Shown: one piece after another, positions 1 through 10,167 of the stretch
How the letters are laid out: every line of letters begins with the position of its first letter
How positions within the stretch are numbered: the first letter of the stretch is position 1
Translations under genes and position numbers: made by a program
The notes under the pieces: generated by a model
What the model was told of the DNA's origin: nothing
The model's database searches: none
The model's input: the letters and a program-made list of their open reading frames with translations, nothing else
Assembly (NCBI GenBank): GCA_003213255.1
Contig: QCNI01000004.1
Coordinates: 1 to 64,000, forward strand
Length of the DNA stretch: 64,000 nt
Direction: 5' to 3'
Source: Prochlorococcus sp. AG-424-P16
Lineage (GTDB): Bacteria; Cyanobacteriota; Cyanobacteriia; PCC-6307; Cyanobiaceae

Positions 1-2
1 TA

Positions 3-905
3 AAATCTCCTGCCAAAATAAATTTGCACCTTGAAGTTATTGGTAAAAGAGAGGATGGATTTCATGAGTTAGCAATGATTATGCAAAATATTGATCTTTC
101 TGATTATTTAGAATTTAAAATTAATAATGAAGGTTTAATTAAACTTGAGTCTGATTGTAATGATTTAAGTTTATCTGATGATAACTTAATTGTTAAATCG
201 GCAAATCTATTAAGGAAAAAATCATATATAGATTACGGTGCGAATATATTTTTAAGAAAAAATATTCCAATTGGCGCAGGATTAGCTGGTGGATCGAGTA
301 ATGCAGCAGCAACATTAATTGGTCTTAATAAGTTATGGGATTTGAACTTAGATCAAGAAACTTTATGTTCATTAGCATCAACTTTAGGATCTGATATTCC
401 CTTTTTTATAAATGGTGGTACTCAATTATGTTTTGGAAGAGGAGAAATTTTGGAGAAATTAGATTCAAACATTGAATATGGAGTAATTCTTTTAAAAAAT
501 CCAAATGTATCAGTATCTACAGCTGAAACTTATAAGAAATATAGTAATAGATTTTGTGATCAATATTTTATTGATAAAGAAATGATTGAGAACATAAGAA
601 AAAATTTAAGAGATAATGGTTTAAATAACTTAAATTTTGATAATCAACATTTATTTATTAAAAATGATTTGCAGTTAGTTGTTGAAAATGAAAATGATTC
701 TGTAAAGCAGGCATTATATTTACTTTCTAAATTAGAAAATTGTCTCACATTTTCAATGAGTGGATCAGGCCCTACATGCTTTGCACTCTTTAAAGATATA
801 GATACTGCTAAAAAAGAATTAACTGCAAATTCTAAATTATTTAAAGATAAAGGGTATGATTCATGGGTTTGCACTTTCCTTAAAAAGGGAATAACATTCA
901 TTTAA
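3..905 (+). CDS. ispE: 4-diphosphocytidyl-2-C-methyl-D-erythritol kinase, 5' end outside window
   Basis: Frame is open to the left edge (KSPAKINLHLEVIGKREDGFHEL); GHMP kinase motif PIGAGLAGGSSNAAATL and SGSGPTCFALF. Confidence 0.93.
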   Translation, partial: KSPAKINLHLEVIGKREDGFHELAMIMQNIDLSDYLEFKINNEGLIKLESDCNDLSLSDDNLIVKSANLLRKKSYIDYGANIFLRKNIPIGAGLAGGSSNAAATLIGLNKLWDLNLDQETLCSLASTLGSDIPFFINGGTQLCFGRGEILEKLDSNIEYGVILLKNPNVSVSTAETYKKYSNRFCDQYFIDKEMIENIRKNLRDNGLNNLNFDNQHLFIKNDLQLVVENENDSVKQALYLLSKLENCLTFSMSGSGPTCFALFKDIDTAKKELTANSKLFKDKGYDSWVCTFLKKGITFI

Positions 906-929
906 ATTTTTTTTATGTAAAAATGCATT

Positions 930-1232
930 GTGGCTGATAATAGTAATGAGAATATTGAAAAAAATATTCCCGAAAAAGGACCTCTAAATTTTATTGTTGG
1001 ATCATTAACAAGTTTTTTATTATTTATATTTTTTTATTTTTTAAGTAATAAAATTGCAATTTACTTTTCAGTACATAAACCATCTAATTCTTCTGAAATA
1101 GTCCAAAATATTTCCTCTAGTATTAATACCTTAATAATTGGATTATCTTTTTTGCTAACTTTCTCTTTTGCTTTTATTGGTATAGGACTTTTTATTGTAT
1201 TTATTCGCAGTTTTATTGTGAAGAAAAGTTGA
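930..1232 (+). CDS. DUF3082-like small membrane protein
   Basis: 100-aa ORF directly downstream of ispE, two predicted TM segments. Confidence 0.7.
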   Translation: MADNSNENIEKNIPEKGPLNFIVGSLTSFLLFIFFYFLSNKIAIYFSVHKPSNSSEIVQNISSSINTLIIGLSFLLTFSFAFIGIGLFIVFIRSFIVKKS

Positions 1233-1266
1233 ATTGCCAATATTATTAAGAAAACACTTTCTTTGA

Positions 1267-1362
1267 ATGTCTTTACATGACTTAGGCCTTTTAGTTCTTT
1301 TGCTGTCGCCTGGAATGATTTTATCAATATTACTACTCATAACCTTCGCTGAAGGAGGTTGA
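1267..1362 (+). CDS. 31-aa single-pass hydrophobic small protein (candidate)
   Basis: ATG..TGA encodes MSLHDLGLLVLLLSPGMILSILLLITFAEGG; sits between two same-strand genes; below the ORF-track cutoff. Confidence 0.55.
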   Translation: MSLHDLGLLVLLLSPGMILSILLLITFAEGG

Positions 1363-1410
1363 ATTATTAAAGTGGTAGGATTATATATGTGATTAATTAG
1401 GTAATTAATT

Positions 1411-2394
1411 GTGGCTGGAACATTATTATTTAATGCTTTGAAAGAGGCAATTGATGAAGAAATGGCAAACGATGTAAATGTTTGCGTAATGGGGGAAGAT
1501 GTTGGTCAATATGGAGGCTCTTATAAGGTAACTAAGGATTTATATGAAAAATATGGAGAGTTAAGAGTCTTAGATACTCCAATCGCAGAGAATAGTTTTA
1601 CGGGTATGGCTGTTGGTGCAGCAATGACTGGCTTAAGACCAATAGTGGAAGGAATGAATATGGGTTTTTTGCTTTTAGCTTTTAATCAGATATCAAACAA
1701 TATGGGTATGCTTAGATATACAAGTGGTGGAAATTATAAAATACCAGCAGTAGTTCGAGGACCTGGTGGAGTTGGTCGTCAACTTGGTGCTGAGCATAGT
1801 CAAAGACTTGAAGCATATTTTCATGCAGTTCCTGGCATAAAGATTGTTGCATGTAGTACGCCAACAAATGCTAAAGGTTTAATGAAAGCAGCTATACGAG
1901 ATGATAATCCGGTTCTATTTTTCGAACATGTTCTTCTATACAATTTGACTGAAGAATTACCTGAGGGTGATTATACTTGCGCTTTAGATCAGGCTGACGT
2001 TGTAAAAGAAGGGGGTGATATTACTTTATTGACTTATTCAAGAATGAGACATCACTGCCTTAAAGCTGTCGAAGAATTAGAAAATAAAGGAATAGATGTT
2101 GAGTTAATAGATTTAATAAGTTTAAAACCATTTGATATGGAAACCATCTCAAAATCAATAAGAAAAACAAATAAAGTAATTATTGTTGAAGAATGTATGA
2201 AGACTGGAGGTATTGGTGCAGAATTAATTGCTTTGATAACAGAAGAGTGTTTTGATGATCTTGATGCCCGACCAATTAGATTATCTAGTCAGGATATTCC
2301 AACTCCCTATAATGGAAATCTTGAGAATTTGACAATAATCCAACCACATCAAATAGTTGAAAAAGTTGAACATTTAATTAGAGGGAGTATTTAG
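1411..2394 (+). CDS. pdhB: pyruvate dehydrogenase E1 component beta subunit
   Basis: GTG start; typical E1-beta sequence ([51 protein letters not shown]). Confidence 0.95.
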   Translation: MAGTLLFNALKEAIDEEMANDVNVCVMGEDVGQYGGSYKVTKDLYEKYGELRVLDTPIAENSFTGMAVGAAMTGLRPIVEGMNMGFLLLAFNQISNNMGMLRYTSGGNYKIPAVVRGPGGVGRQLGAEHSQRLEAYFHAVPGIKIVACSTPTNAKGLMKAAIRDDNPVLFFEHVLLYNLTEELPEGDYTCALDQADVVKEGGDITLLTYSRMRHHCLKAVEELENKGIDVELIDLISLKPFDMETISKSIRKTNKVIIVEECMKTGGIGAELIALITEECFDDLDARPIRLSSQDIPTPYNGNLENLTIIQPHQIVEKVEHLIRGSI

Positions 2395-2397
2395 AAA

Positions 2398-3867
2398 ATG
2401 AAAAGAAGGCAAGGTTGGCTTTTTTTTATTATATTTTTACTTACTTTATCTTTTTATCTATTAATAAATTATCCCTTACAGTTGGGATTGGATTTACAAG
2501 GGGGTTCTCAACTTACACTTCAAATTATTAAAGAGGAAGGTAAGGTAACAAGGGATGAACTTGAAGCAGTTAATTCGGTTATAGATAAGCGAGTGAACAA
2601 TTTAGGAGTTTCTGAGTCTAATTTACAAACCCTCGGTGGAGATCAATTGATTTTAGAGTTACCAGGGGAACAAAATCCTCTAGTTGCTTCAAGGGTATTA
2701 GGTAAGACTGCTTTATTAGAATTTAGAACCCAAAAAGAAGGAACATCTACAGATTTAAAAACCCTACAACTACAAAGATTGAGTATTAAAGAATTAATTA
2801 AACAATATTCCTTTCTAGAAAAAAATCAAAATAACGATAATTTTTTAAAAGTTATTCAAGATGATCTTAAAGATATAGAGCAAGAATTGAATTACTCATC
2901 TACTAGTAATGATTTATATGGGAAGTTAATTGAAATCAAAAAATATGTTGATAAAGAAATTACAAATTTATTTATTAAAACAGATTTATCTGGTAAGGAT
3001 CTTATTAACGCAGGAAGGAGACAAGAACAAACTAATAGTAATTGGGAAGTTTTGTTAACTTTTAGTAATTCAGGAGGTGATAAGTTTGCAGAAATTACAA
3101 AGTCAATTGCCGGCACTAATCAACTATTGGCTATTATTCTTGATGGCGAATCTATAAGTGAAGCTAGTGTTGGTAATCAGTTTGTTAGTACTGGGATTAC
3201 AGGTGGATCAGCAACAATAAGCGGAAATTTTAGTGCTGAAAATGCTAGAGAATTAGAAGTTCAACTTAAAGGAGGCTCATTGCCATTGCCAATTGAAATA
3301 GTAGAATCTAACACTATAGGGGCTCTCTTGGGATCCAAAAATATTTTAAAAAGTCTTTATGCAGCTATTAGTGGATTAATTTTTGTTGGTATATTTATGA
3401 TTTTTAATTATAGAATTCTAGGTTTCGTTTCAGTTCTATCTCTAGTACTTTATGGTTTCTTTAACTTAGCCCTATATTCTTTAATTCCTGTAACTTTGAC
3501 TTTACCTGGAATATCTGGGCTTATACTTAGCATTGGTATGGCTGTTGATGCAAATATTCTAATATTTGAGAGAATTAGAGAAGAATTATATGACGGTAAT
3601 ACTCTTACAAGATCTATTGATAGCGGTTTTCAAAGAGCGAATTCATCTATAGTTGATGGTCATATTACAACTCTTCTAAGTTGTTTTGTATTGTTTTTAT
3701 TAGGAACAAATTTTGTTAAAGGTTTTGCGGCAACATTAGGTATTGGAGTTCTAATAAGCTTGTTTACCTCATTAAATTGTTCTAAAACTATTTTGCGATT
3801 TTTTACAACATATCAATCTTTAAGACAAAAAAATCTCTATCTACCCAAGAATAATTTTTCAAATTAA
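2398..3867 (+). CDS. secD: protein translocase subunit SecD
   Basis: LGLDLQGGSQLTLQI and the conserved GMAVDANILIFERIREE motif. Confidence 0.96.
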   Translation: MKRRQGWLFFIIFLLTLSFYLLINYPLQLGLDLQGGSQLTLQIIKEEGKVTRDELEAVNSVIDKRVNNLGVSESNLQTLGGDQLILELPGEQNPLVASRVLGKTALLEFRTQKEGTSTDLKTLQLQRLSIKELIKQYSFLEKNQNNDNFLKVIQDDLKDIEQELNYSSTSNDLYGKLIEIKKYVDKEITNLFIKTDLSGKDLINAGRRQEQTNSNWEVLLTFSNSGGDKFAEITKSIAGTNQLLAIILDGESISEASVGNQFVSTGITGGSATISGNFSAENARELEVQLKGGSLPLPIEIVESNTIGALLGSKNILKSLYAAISGLIFVGIFMIFNYRILGFVSVLSLVLYGFFNLALYSLIPVTLTLPGISGLILSIGMAVDANILIFERIREELYDGNTLTRSIDSGFQRANSSIVDGHITTLLSCFVLFLLGTNFVKGFAATLGIGVLISLFTSLNCSKTILRFFTTYQSLRQKNLYLPKNNFSN

Positions 3868-3888
3868 ATTTTTTGTTTCTAATTTTCC

Positions 3889-4803
3889 ATGAAATACAAT
3901 CTTGAACTAATAAAAAATAAAAGAAAGATAATTAGTTTTTCAACTTTTCTTATTTTGTTAAGTCTTTTAGGAATTTTATATTCAACTTTTAATACTTCTT
4001 ATAAGAAACCTATAAATTTAGGGATGGATTTTGTTGGAGGAAATGAACTAAGAATAGAAAGAGTTTGTGAAGAAGAATGTTCTAATCTTTCCCCTGATTC
4101 AGTTTTAGAAAATTTAAAAGAGATCTCTAGTAATAAAAACTTTATAAATAGTATTAAATTACAATTCCAAAATAATAATAAATTAATTTCAATTAGAACA
4201 CCTTTTTTGAGTATCGAAGAATCAAATAATCTAATTACTAATCTTGATAATATTATTGGACCTCTAAATTATGAGAGTAAGGATTCAAGATTAATAGGTC
4301 CAAAGCTTGGGAAAAGATTACTTACCAATTGTGTTACTTCATTGTTGGTTTCTTTATTTGCAATATCTTTATATATAACTATTAGGTTTGATAAAAAATA
4401 TGCATTATTTGCATTATTAGCTTTATTCCATGATTTATTAATTGTTTTCGGTATATTTTCCTGGTTGGGGATTATATTATCTGTTGAGGTAAATAGTTTA
4501 TTTGCGGTATCCTTGTTAACTATTGCTGGTTATTCTGTAAATGATACTGTTGTTATTTTTGATAGAATTCGCGAGAATTTTAAATCAAATGATGAAGGCT
4601 ATAACGAAACTATTCAATTATCAGTAAACGAATCATTTAGAAGAACAACTTTTACCAGTATTACAACCCTTATCCCTTTATTAAGCATAATTTTGTTTGG
4701 ATCTTACTCGCTATTTTGGTTTTCTTTGGCCTTATCATTAGGAATTATTGTTGGAAGTTATTCAAGTATTTTATTGGCTCCATCTTTGTTGCTTAAAGAC
4801 TGA
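3889..4803 (+). CDS. secF: protein translocase subunit SecF
   Basis: LGMDFVGGNELRI and GYSVNDTVVIFDRIREN; follows secD. Confidence 0.96.
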   Translation: MKYNLELIKNKRKIISFSTFLILLSLLGILYSTFNTSYKKPINLGMDFVGGNELRIERVCEEECSNLSPDSVLENLKEISSNKNFINSIKLQFQNNNKLISIRTPFLSIEESNNLITNLDNIIGPLNYESKDSRLIGPKLGKRLLTNCVTSLLVSLFAISLYITIRFDKKYALFALLALFHDLLIVFGIFSWLGIILSVEVNSLFAVSLLTIAGYSVNDTVVIFDRIRENFKSNDEGYNETIQLSVNESFRRTTFTSITTLIPLLSIILFGSYSLFWFSLALSLGIIVGSYSSILLAPSLLLKD

Positions 4804-4821
4804 GCTCAAGTTTCTCATTTT

Positions 4822-5004
4822 ATGAAATTGAATTACTATTTGATAATTTTATTTTCTTTAGTTTTAATAGATCTTTCTACTGAACTAAGAATATTATTTG
4901 ATCATTTTACTTTTAGTTCTCTATATTTTGCTATAGGTAAACATCCCTTAGCTATCTTTATTCTTTTTTCATACCCATATTTATATAAAAAATTAATTAA
5001 GTAG
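4822..5004 (+). CDS. small hydrophobic hypothetical protein
   Basis: 60-aa ORF immediately after secF, same strand. Confidence 0.5.
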   Translation: MKLNYYLIILFSLVLIDLSTELRILFDHFTFSSLYFAIGKHPLAIFILFSYPYLYKKLIK

Positions 5005-5007
5005 TTT

Positions 5008-6051
5008 TTAAATATCTTTAAATGATTCTTTTATTAAAACCTGTATTACTACAGCTAATGGAAGAGATAGTATTAATCCTAATGGACCAAAAATGAAGGT
5101 AAATCCAAATTGTGATATTAAAGTCAAACCAGGAAGTAGGTTTGCTTTTTTCTTCATTATAGATGGCATTATGATATAGCTTTCAATATTTTGAATGATT
5201 ACATATGACCCTAAAACTGCCAGTGGTTTCCAAAAATTATCTAGTAGTGCAATTGAGATTGGAAATATACCACTAATAACTGGACCTATATTCGGAATTA
5301 TATTCAGAATCATGGCAATTAAAGCATTTGAGACAACGTATTTGACATCTAATATAGATAAAACTATCAAAGATAACAAACCTACTGATAATGAGCTTAT
5401 GACCATAGAAAAGGTCCAATTTGCTAATGCAATATTGCATTTTTCCAGAATATTTCTAAATTTATTACGGTAATTTTTTGGTATTAATAGAAGTACATTT
5501 TCTTTATATTGTTTTGGTTCAATAGAAATCATCAAACTCACTGCTAATACGAACATTATTCTCAAAAGACCTGAACCAAGATTCCCTGCAATATTAATTA
5601 AATTCTTAAAACTTTCTTGAATAGCTTTTGCAATAGTTGAGACATCTGGAATGGTAACTACATTATTTATTAAACTGAATATGTCTATAACATTTTCTGA
5701 TTGTTCACCATAAAATAAGCTATTAAATTTATTCAGATTTGTATTGATCAATATATTTATTTTTGATAAACCATTTGGAATGTCAACAAGTATTTCATTG
5801 AATTCTTTTATAAACGGAGGTAATACAAGAATAAAAATAGTAAATATTATTACTGAAATGACGGCTAAGACAATAAACAAAGAAATCGATCGAGGAATTT
5901 TCAATCCTTTTTGGATTTGATTAGATAAATTACATACAATATTTGAAATTACTAAAGAACAAATTATCAGTAGGAGAAAATCCCTTAAAGTCCATACTAT
6001 TAATAAAGTGATTAATATTACTACTAGCTTGAAATATGATGAACTATTCAA
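5008..6051 (-). CDS. AI-2E family transporter (PerM-like permease)
   Basis: 347 aa, multiple TM helices, AI-2E/UPF0118-like C-terminal pattern (NIIPNIGPVISGIFP). Confidence 0.88.
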   Translation of the reverse strand: MNSSSYFKLVVILITLLIVWTLRDFLLLIICSLVISNIVCNLSNQIQKGLKIPRSISLFIVLAVISVIIFTIFILVLPPFIKEFNEILVDIPNGLSKINILINTNLNKFNSLFYGEQSENVIDIFSLINNVVTIPDVSTIAKAIQESFKNLINIAGNLGSGLLRIMFVLAVSLMISIEPKQYKENVLLLIPKNYRNKFRNILEKCNIALANWTFSMVISSLSVGLLSLIVLSILDVKYVVSNALIAMILNIIPNIGPVISGIFPISIALLDNFWKPLAVLGSYVIIQNIESYIIMPSIMKKKANLLPGLTLISQFGFTFIFGPLGLILSLPLAVVIQVLIKESFKDI

Positions 6052-6064
6052 TTTTCATGATATT

Positions 6065-6418
6065 CTACTTCTTTTCAGAATATCCTAATCCATTTGATTT
6101 GGCATAACTATTTGCAAATCTCATAAATCTGTCAAAGTCTGGTGTGTTCTTCCAAATATAAACCGCTTCTAAAAATATTGGTTCTCCATCAACAAACTTT
6201 ACTTTAACTTCTCTAGTTAATATTTCACCTTCGGAATCTATCATCCGCATACCTGTGATTTCACCGTCTGTTATTGAAGATAATGCCTGAGGTTTTTCAA
6301 ACAAAAATAATGCTTGACCGGTGGTACCATCTTTACTCCTAGTCAGTCTTATTTCAGGCACTACTGGTTCATCAGTTCCCTCATAAAATTGTATTTTTGC
6401 AGTTTTATTTGTTGTCAT
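6065..6418 (-). CDS. psb28: photosystem II assembly protein Psb28
   Basis: [35 protein letters not shown]...GLGYSEKK is characteristic of Psb28/PsbW-like. Confidence 0.95.
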   Translation of the reverse strand: MTTNKTAKIQFYEGTDEPVVPEIRLTRSKDGTTGQALFLFEKPQALSSITDGEITGMRMIDSEGEILTREVKVKFVDGEPIFLEAVYIWKNTPDFDRFMRFANSYAKSNGLGYSEKK

Positions 6419-6475
6419 AATGTTCGATTCATAGTTTTTTATCTTAGGATATATTTTACATATTCGTTTAAGTAA

Positions 6476-7516
6476 TTATAAAACATTATTTATTAACTCT
6501 AGGATACTTTCATCATATTTTTTATCAGTTAAATCTATTGTCGTTATATTAGTTTTGCCAACCTTTTCATATTCATAACACTTATCGTAATAATCTAAAA
6601 CTGATCTGCAAACTAAGTCCCATTTCTCATTATGAATTGATTCAAGAGCTATTTTTGTTCTTTGCGGTCCTAGTCTTTTTTTTATCCTTAGTACTGATTC
6701 TTGGAGTTCCTCTTTTTTAAATACACTATAAGTATCTATTAACTCATCTAACCTATTAGATTTACTCCTTATAATTTCAATCCTCCTTGAGGTTTTTATT
6801 TGATTGAAGAATTCATGAGGAATTTTACATTTACCTATATTTGCACTTTCAGCTTCTACAAAAATATTATTAGAACATTTAAAAGAATTTAATTTTTCTG
6901 CAATTATATTTTCAAATTGTTCATTTGAAGGTTGTTTTTTCATTCCTAAACCTCCAAATGTACTTCCTCTATGACAAGCAAATCCTTCAAGATCAATAGT
7001 TTGATATTGATATTTATCAAGTAATGATAATAATCTTGTCTTACCTGTTCCTGTTTTTCCGCCAATAACTACTAAATTCAACTTATTTGAAAAACTATCT
7101 AATACCCATCTTCTATATATTTTGTATCCGCCATTAAGTGAAACTATATTTAATTTAAATTTATCTAGTAACCATCCAATACTTTGTGAACGCATTCCTC
7201 CTCTAGAGCAATATATCCTGATAAATAATTCATTATTTTTATTAGGAATAGTTGTATGCGACTCAATACTCTTGAATAAATTATCAAGAAGCAATTCCAT
7301 TTTTTTTTCAAAAAATTTTAATCCCTCTATGACAGCTTTTTTTCTACCTTCTTTTTTGTAAATTGTACCAATTATAGATCTCTCATCATCATCAAATAGT
7401 GGAATATTAATAGAATTAGGCATGTGTCCTTTATAATATTCACTCGGGCTCCTAACATCTATAAGTGGTCCTTTAAAACATCTAAATTTCTCTAGTTCTT
7501 TTCTTTTGAAATACAT
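6476..7516 (-). CDS. mnmH: tRNA 2-selenouridine(34) synthase MnmH/SelU
   Basis: N-terminal rhodanese domain with CSRGGMRSQSIGWLL, C-terminal P-loop GGKTGTGKTRLL. Confidence 0.92.
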   Translation of the reverse strand: MYFKRKELEKFRCFKGPLIDVRSPSEYYKGHMPNSINIPLFDDDERSIIGTIYKKEGRKKAVIEGLKFFEKKMELLLDNLFKSIESHTTIPNKNNELFIRIYCSRGGMRSQSIGWLLDKFKLNIVSLNGGYKIYRRWVLDSFSNKLNLVVIGGKTGTGKTRLLSLLDKYQYQTIDLEGFACHRGSTFGGLGMKKQPSNEQFENIIAEKLNSFKCSNNIFVEAESANIGKCKIPHEFFNQIKTSRRIEIIRSKSNRLDELIDTYSVFKKEELQESVLRIKKRLGPQRTKIALESIHNEKWDLVCRSVLDYYDKCYEYEKVGKTNITTIDLTDKKYDESILELINNVL

Positions 7517-7550
7517 GGATAGTTTTTATTTTTTTAGATTGATTTTTAAA

Positions 7551-8270
7551 ATGAATAACAAAGAACAGGATAACCATAATAATGCTACATTAGATCTTAT
7601 AAAAAAATTTGTAGAATCCAATCAAAGAAAAAGAATAAATTCATTAACTCAAATAGAATCTGAAGTCGAAAATATTTTTAATCTTGGTCCATCACTGTTT
7701 GATATGTTTGATAGAGAAGGAGATGACTGGGCTGCTGGATGGATATTGCAAGTTTTAAAAAAATTTAAGCCAGAATTCTTTGAAAACTCAAAATTCAATA
7801 ATTGGTTTAATACATATTCAGATAATGATATTAATTATGAAGATTTGCAATTGATGTTAGTTGAGCAAAAATTTGAAGATGCAGATAGATTAACAAGTTC
7901 CTACCTACGAAAATTAGCTGGAAAATTAGCTGAAAAACGAGGATATGTTTTCTACAGTGAAGTTAAAAATATGTCAGGTAAAGATCTAGAAACAATGGAT
8001 AGATTATGGACTATTTATTCTACTGGTAGATTTGGATTTTCAATTCAAGCAAAGATATTAAAATCAGTAGGGAAAAAATATGAATTAATGTGGCCGAAAA
8101 TAGGGTGGAAAAAAGAGGGCTTATGGACTAGATATCCTGGATCTTTTTGCTGGACATTGGATGCTCCTGATGGACATATGCCTTTAATAAATCAACTAAG
8201 AGGAGTAAGACTTATGGACTCCATCCTACGGCATCCTGCTATTTCAAAGAGACATAATAATATTCTTTAA
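7551..8270 (+). CDS. GUN4 domain protein
   Basis: GUN4-like C-terminus (GRFGFSIQAKILKSVGKKYELMWPKIGWK...RYPGSFCWTLDAPDGHMPLINQLRGVRLMDSILRHPA). The ORF-track start at 7506 overlaps the divergent mnmH; ATG at 7551 preferred. Confidence 0.88.
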   Translation: MNNKEQDNHNNATLDLIKKFVESNQRKRINSLTQIESEVENIFNLGPSLFDMFDREGDDWAAGWILQVLKKFKPEFFENSKFNNWFNTYSDNDINYEDLQLMLVEQKFEDADRLTSSYLRKLAGKLAEKRGYVFYSEVKNMSGKDLETMDRLWTIYSTGRFGFSIQAKILKSVGKKYELMWPKIGWKKEGLWTRYPGSFCWTLDAPDGHMPLINQLRGVRLMDSILRHPAISKRHNNIL

Positions 8271-8318
8271 ATTAAGGTATTTAATAAGTTAAAATTAAGA
8301 CAGTGTAAAAATATTATT

Positions 8319-8753
8319 ATGTCCTTATTCCGGGGCAAAAATATTTTAAAAAGATTTTTTAAAAGACCAAAAATTAACTGGTCAAACTACGAATTCGAAT
8401 CATCATTACAGTTAAATGAATTTGTCGATCAATTATTAGAACCTATTAAAAATTCTCAATCAAGCTATCTTATAAAACTTGGTTTACATGAAGCTCTAGT
8501 TAACGCAGTAAAACATGGAAATAAATTAGATCCTAAAAAAAATATTAGAGTAAGGAGAATAATTACACCTAATTGGTGTGTTTGGCAAATTCAAGATCAA
8601 GGTAATGGTTTAGAAATAAAAAAAAGAGACTACAAATTACCAAAAAAAATAAGTAGTATAAATGGTCGTGGCTTATACATTATTAATGAATGTTTTGATG
8701 ATATTAGATGGAGTAGTAAAGGTAATAGGCTTCAGTTGGCTTTAAAAAGATGA
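8319..8753 (+). CDS. RsbW/anti-sigma-type HATPase-domain protein
   Basis: N-box HEALVNAVKHGN, G1 IQDQGNG, G2 NGRGLYII. Confidence 0.82.
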   Translation: MSLFRGKNILKRFFKRPKINWSNYEFESSLQLNEFVDQLLEPIKNSQSSYLIKLGLHEALVNAVKHGNKLDPKKNIRVRRIITPNWCVWQIQDQGNGLEIKKRDYKLPKKISSINGRGLYIINECFDDIRWSSKGNRLQLALKR

Positions 8754-8995
8754 TTTTTACTAGGACAAGGTTGATCTACGTTTATTTCTTTTAACCATTT
8801 AACACTTTCTTCTATATATTCAATAGTTTCCTTGTCATTGCTAGAAATAATTAAATGGCATAATCCAGACGCAATTAGTTCTGCAGCTCGTTTATATTTA
8901 TTTCCTTTATCTTTATGCCATTTAGAATGATCAATCTTTAATTTGTCATTAAGACTTTGAACAAGCTGAATAGTATCTTTATCCCAATAGGTCAT
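8732..8995 (-). CDS. DUF6439-like small protein
   Basis: Start refined to ATG at 8995 (MTYWDKDTIQLVQSLNDKL...) just downstream of the methyltransferase stop. Confidence 0.65.
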   Translation of the reverse strand: MTYWDKDTIQLVQSLNDKLKIDHSKWHKDKGNKYKRAAELIASGLCHLIISSNDKETIEYIEESVKWLKEINVDQPCPSKNHLFKAN

Positions 8996-9009
8996 ACGAA
9001 TTTTTCTTT

Positions 9010-10065
9010 TTACTTTACAGCAGACCATACTTTGGTCATAAAAAAGGAATTTGATTTTACATCTTTAAACCCTACATCTTCAATTTTAGAATCTATATCC
9101 TCTTTTATGTAATCACAATAAAAAGGCTCATGAAAAGATTTATAGAAGCTTTCCATTATGGATGTAAAGTCAGGTGAATCACTTATTTGAATTGAATCAG
9201 CTAATACTAATATTCCGCCAGGTTCAAGAACTCTAAAAAATTCATTTAATACTTTAGCTCTAATTGTTCTGGGTAATTCATGAAATAGGTAAACACAAGA
9301 AATGCATTGAAAACTATCATTTTCAAAAGGTAATTCCTCAGCGTTACCTTTTATCAACTGAATTAAATCACCATCTAAATCTGAAATATATCTACTTGCC
9401 TCTTTTAAGTATGAATCAGATAAATCAAAGCCTGTAATTTTTTCTTTAGGAAATGCTGCTCTTAATTGTTTTAATGTTCTTCCTGATCCTGTAGCCACAT
9501 CAAGTATTTTTATAGAACTTTTTTTTCTATCTCTAAAAATTTCAAGTCCTTCTTTTATTGGCTTAATTATTCTTCTCCTCATTGAGTCAGCACTACCATT
9601 GAAAAGTATCTCAACTTGTAGGTCATAAATGCTAGCTGAAAAATCTGATAAATAACCATCTGTTTGATGATGAAAATTTCTCAAGTAATATTGAGGATAA
9701 TTATCTTTTTCAATTGATTTTGGAAGATCATCAAAGTTTTGTTTTCTGCGTCTATCCCATGTATTAGGCATATCAAGCCAAATTTTAGGATATTGAGTTA
9801 GATATCTAAGCCATGGTTCGTCAAACAATAATTTTTTTGGATATATATTTTTTTCTGCATCATTCCAATCTTCTTCTCTTAAGATATCCATTGAATTTTG
9901 GATTTGCATAAGAAGATCTTTATCTATATTAAAATTTTCAAGTTTTGAATCGGGAAGAACAAAATTCATTAATCTTGAACTAATCTGCTTGTGAGCGAAA
10001 CCCGCAATACTTTTACTTTGTTGCAGAGTTTTATATGCAATTTTTGAGATAGATTCCCTAGCCAT
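9010..10065 (-). CDS. class I SAM-dependent methyltransferase
   Basis: Motif I ILDVATGSGRTLKQL, post-I GFDLSDSYL; start refined to MARES at 10065 since the upstream extension is AT-rich. Confidence 0.85.
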   Translation of the reverse strand: MARESISKIAYKTLQQSKSIAGFAHKQISSRLMNFVLPDSKLENFNIDKDLLMQIQNSMDILREEDWNDAEKNIYPKKLLFDEPWLRYLTQYPKIWLDMPNTWDRRRKQNFDDLPKSIEKDNYPQYYLRNFHHQTDGYLSDFSASIYDLQVEILFNGSADSMRRRIIKPIKEGLEIFRDRKKSSIKILDVATGSGRTLKQLRAAFPKEKITGFDLSDSYLKEASRYISDLDGDLIQLIKGNAEELPFENDSFQCISCVYLFHELPRTIRAKVLNEFFRVLEPGGILVLADSIQISDSPDFTSIMESFYKSFHEPFYCDYIKEDIDSKIEDVGFKDVKSNSFFMTKVWSAVK

Positions 10066-10093
10066 TTTTCGATTTATATATATATATTCCAAC

Positions 10094-10140
10094 AAAAAAA
10101 AATTCAATTTGAGAATATTTTGTGATATTTCTCAAATTGA
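10094..10140 (-). terminator. Rho-independent terminator of glnA
   Basis: Perfect 12-bp stem TCAATTTGAGAA/TTCTCAAATTGA (10104-10115 / 10129-10140), followed on the minus strand by a T9 tract (A9 at 10094-10102), just after the glnA stop. Confidence 0.92.
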
Positions 10141-10167
10141 TTAATTTAAACTATAGGTTTCTTTTAA

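Noticed and set aside
1061-1340. Minus-strand ORFs of 88 and 61 aa
   Set aside because: Overlap the DUF3082-like gene and the 31-aa candidate on the plus strand; no domain.
5195-5473. 92-aa plus-strand ORF within the AI-2E transporter
   Set aside because: Shadow ORF opposite a recognisable membrane protein.
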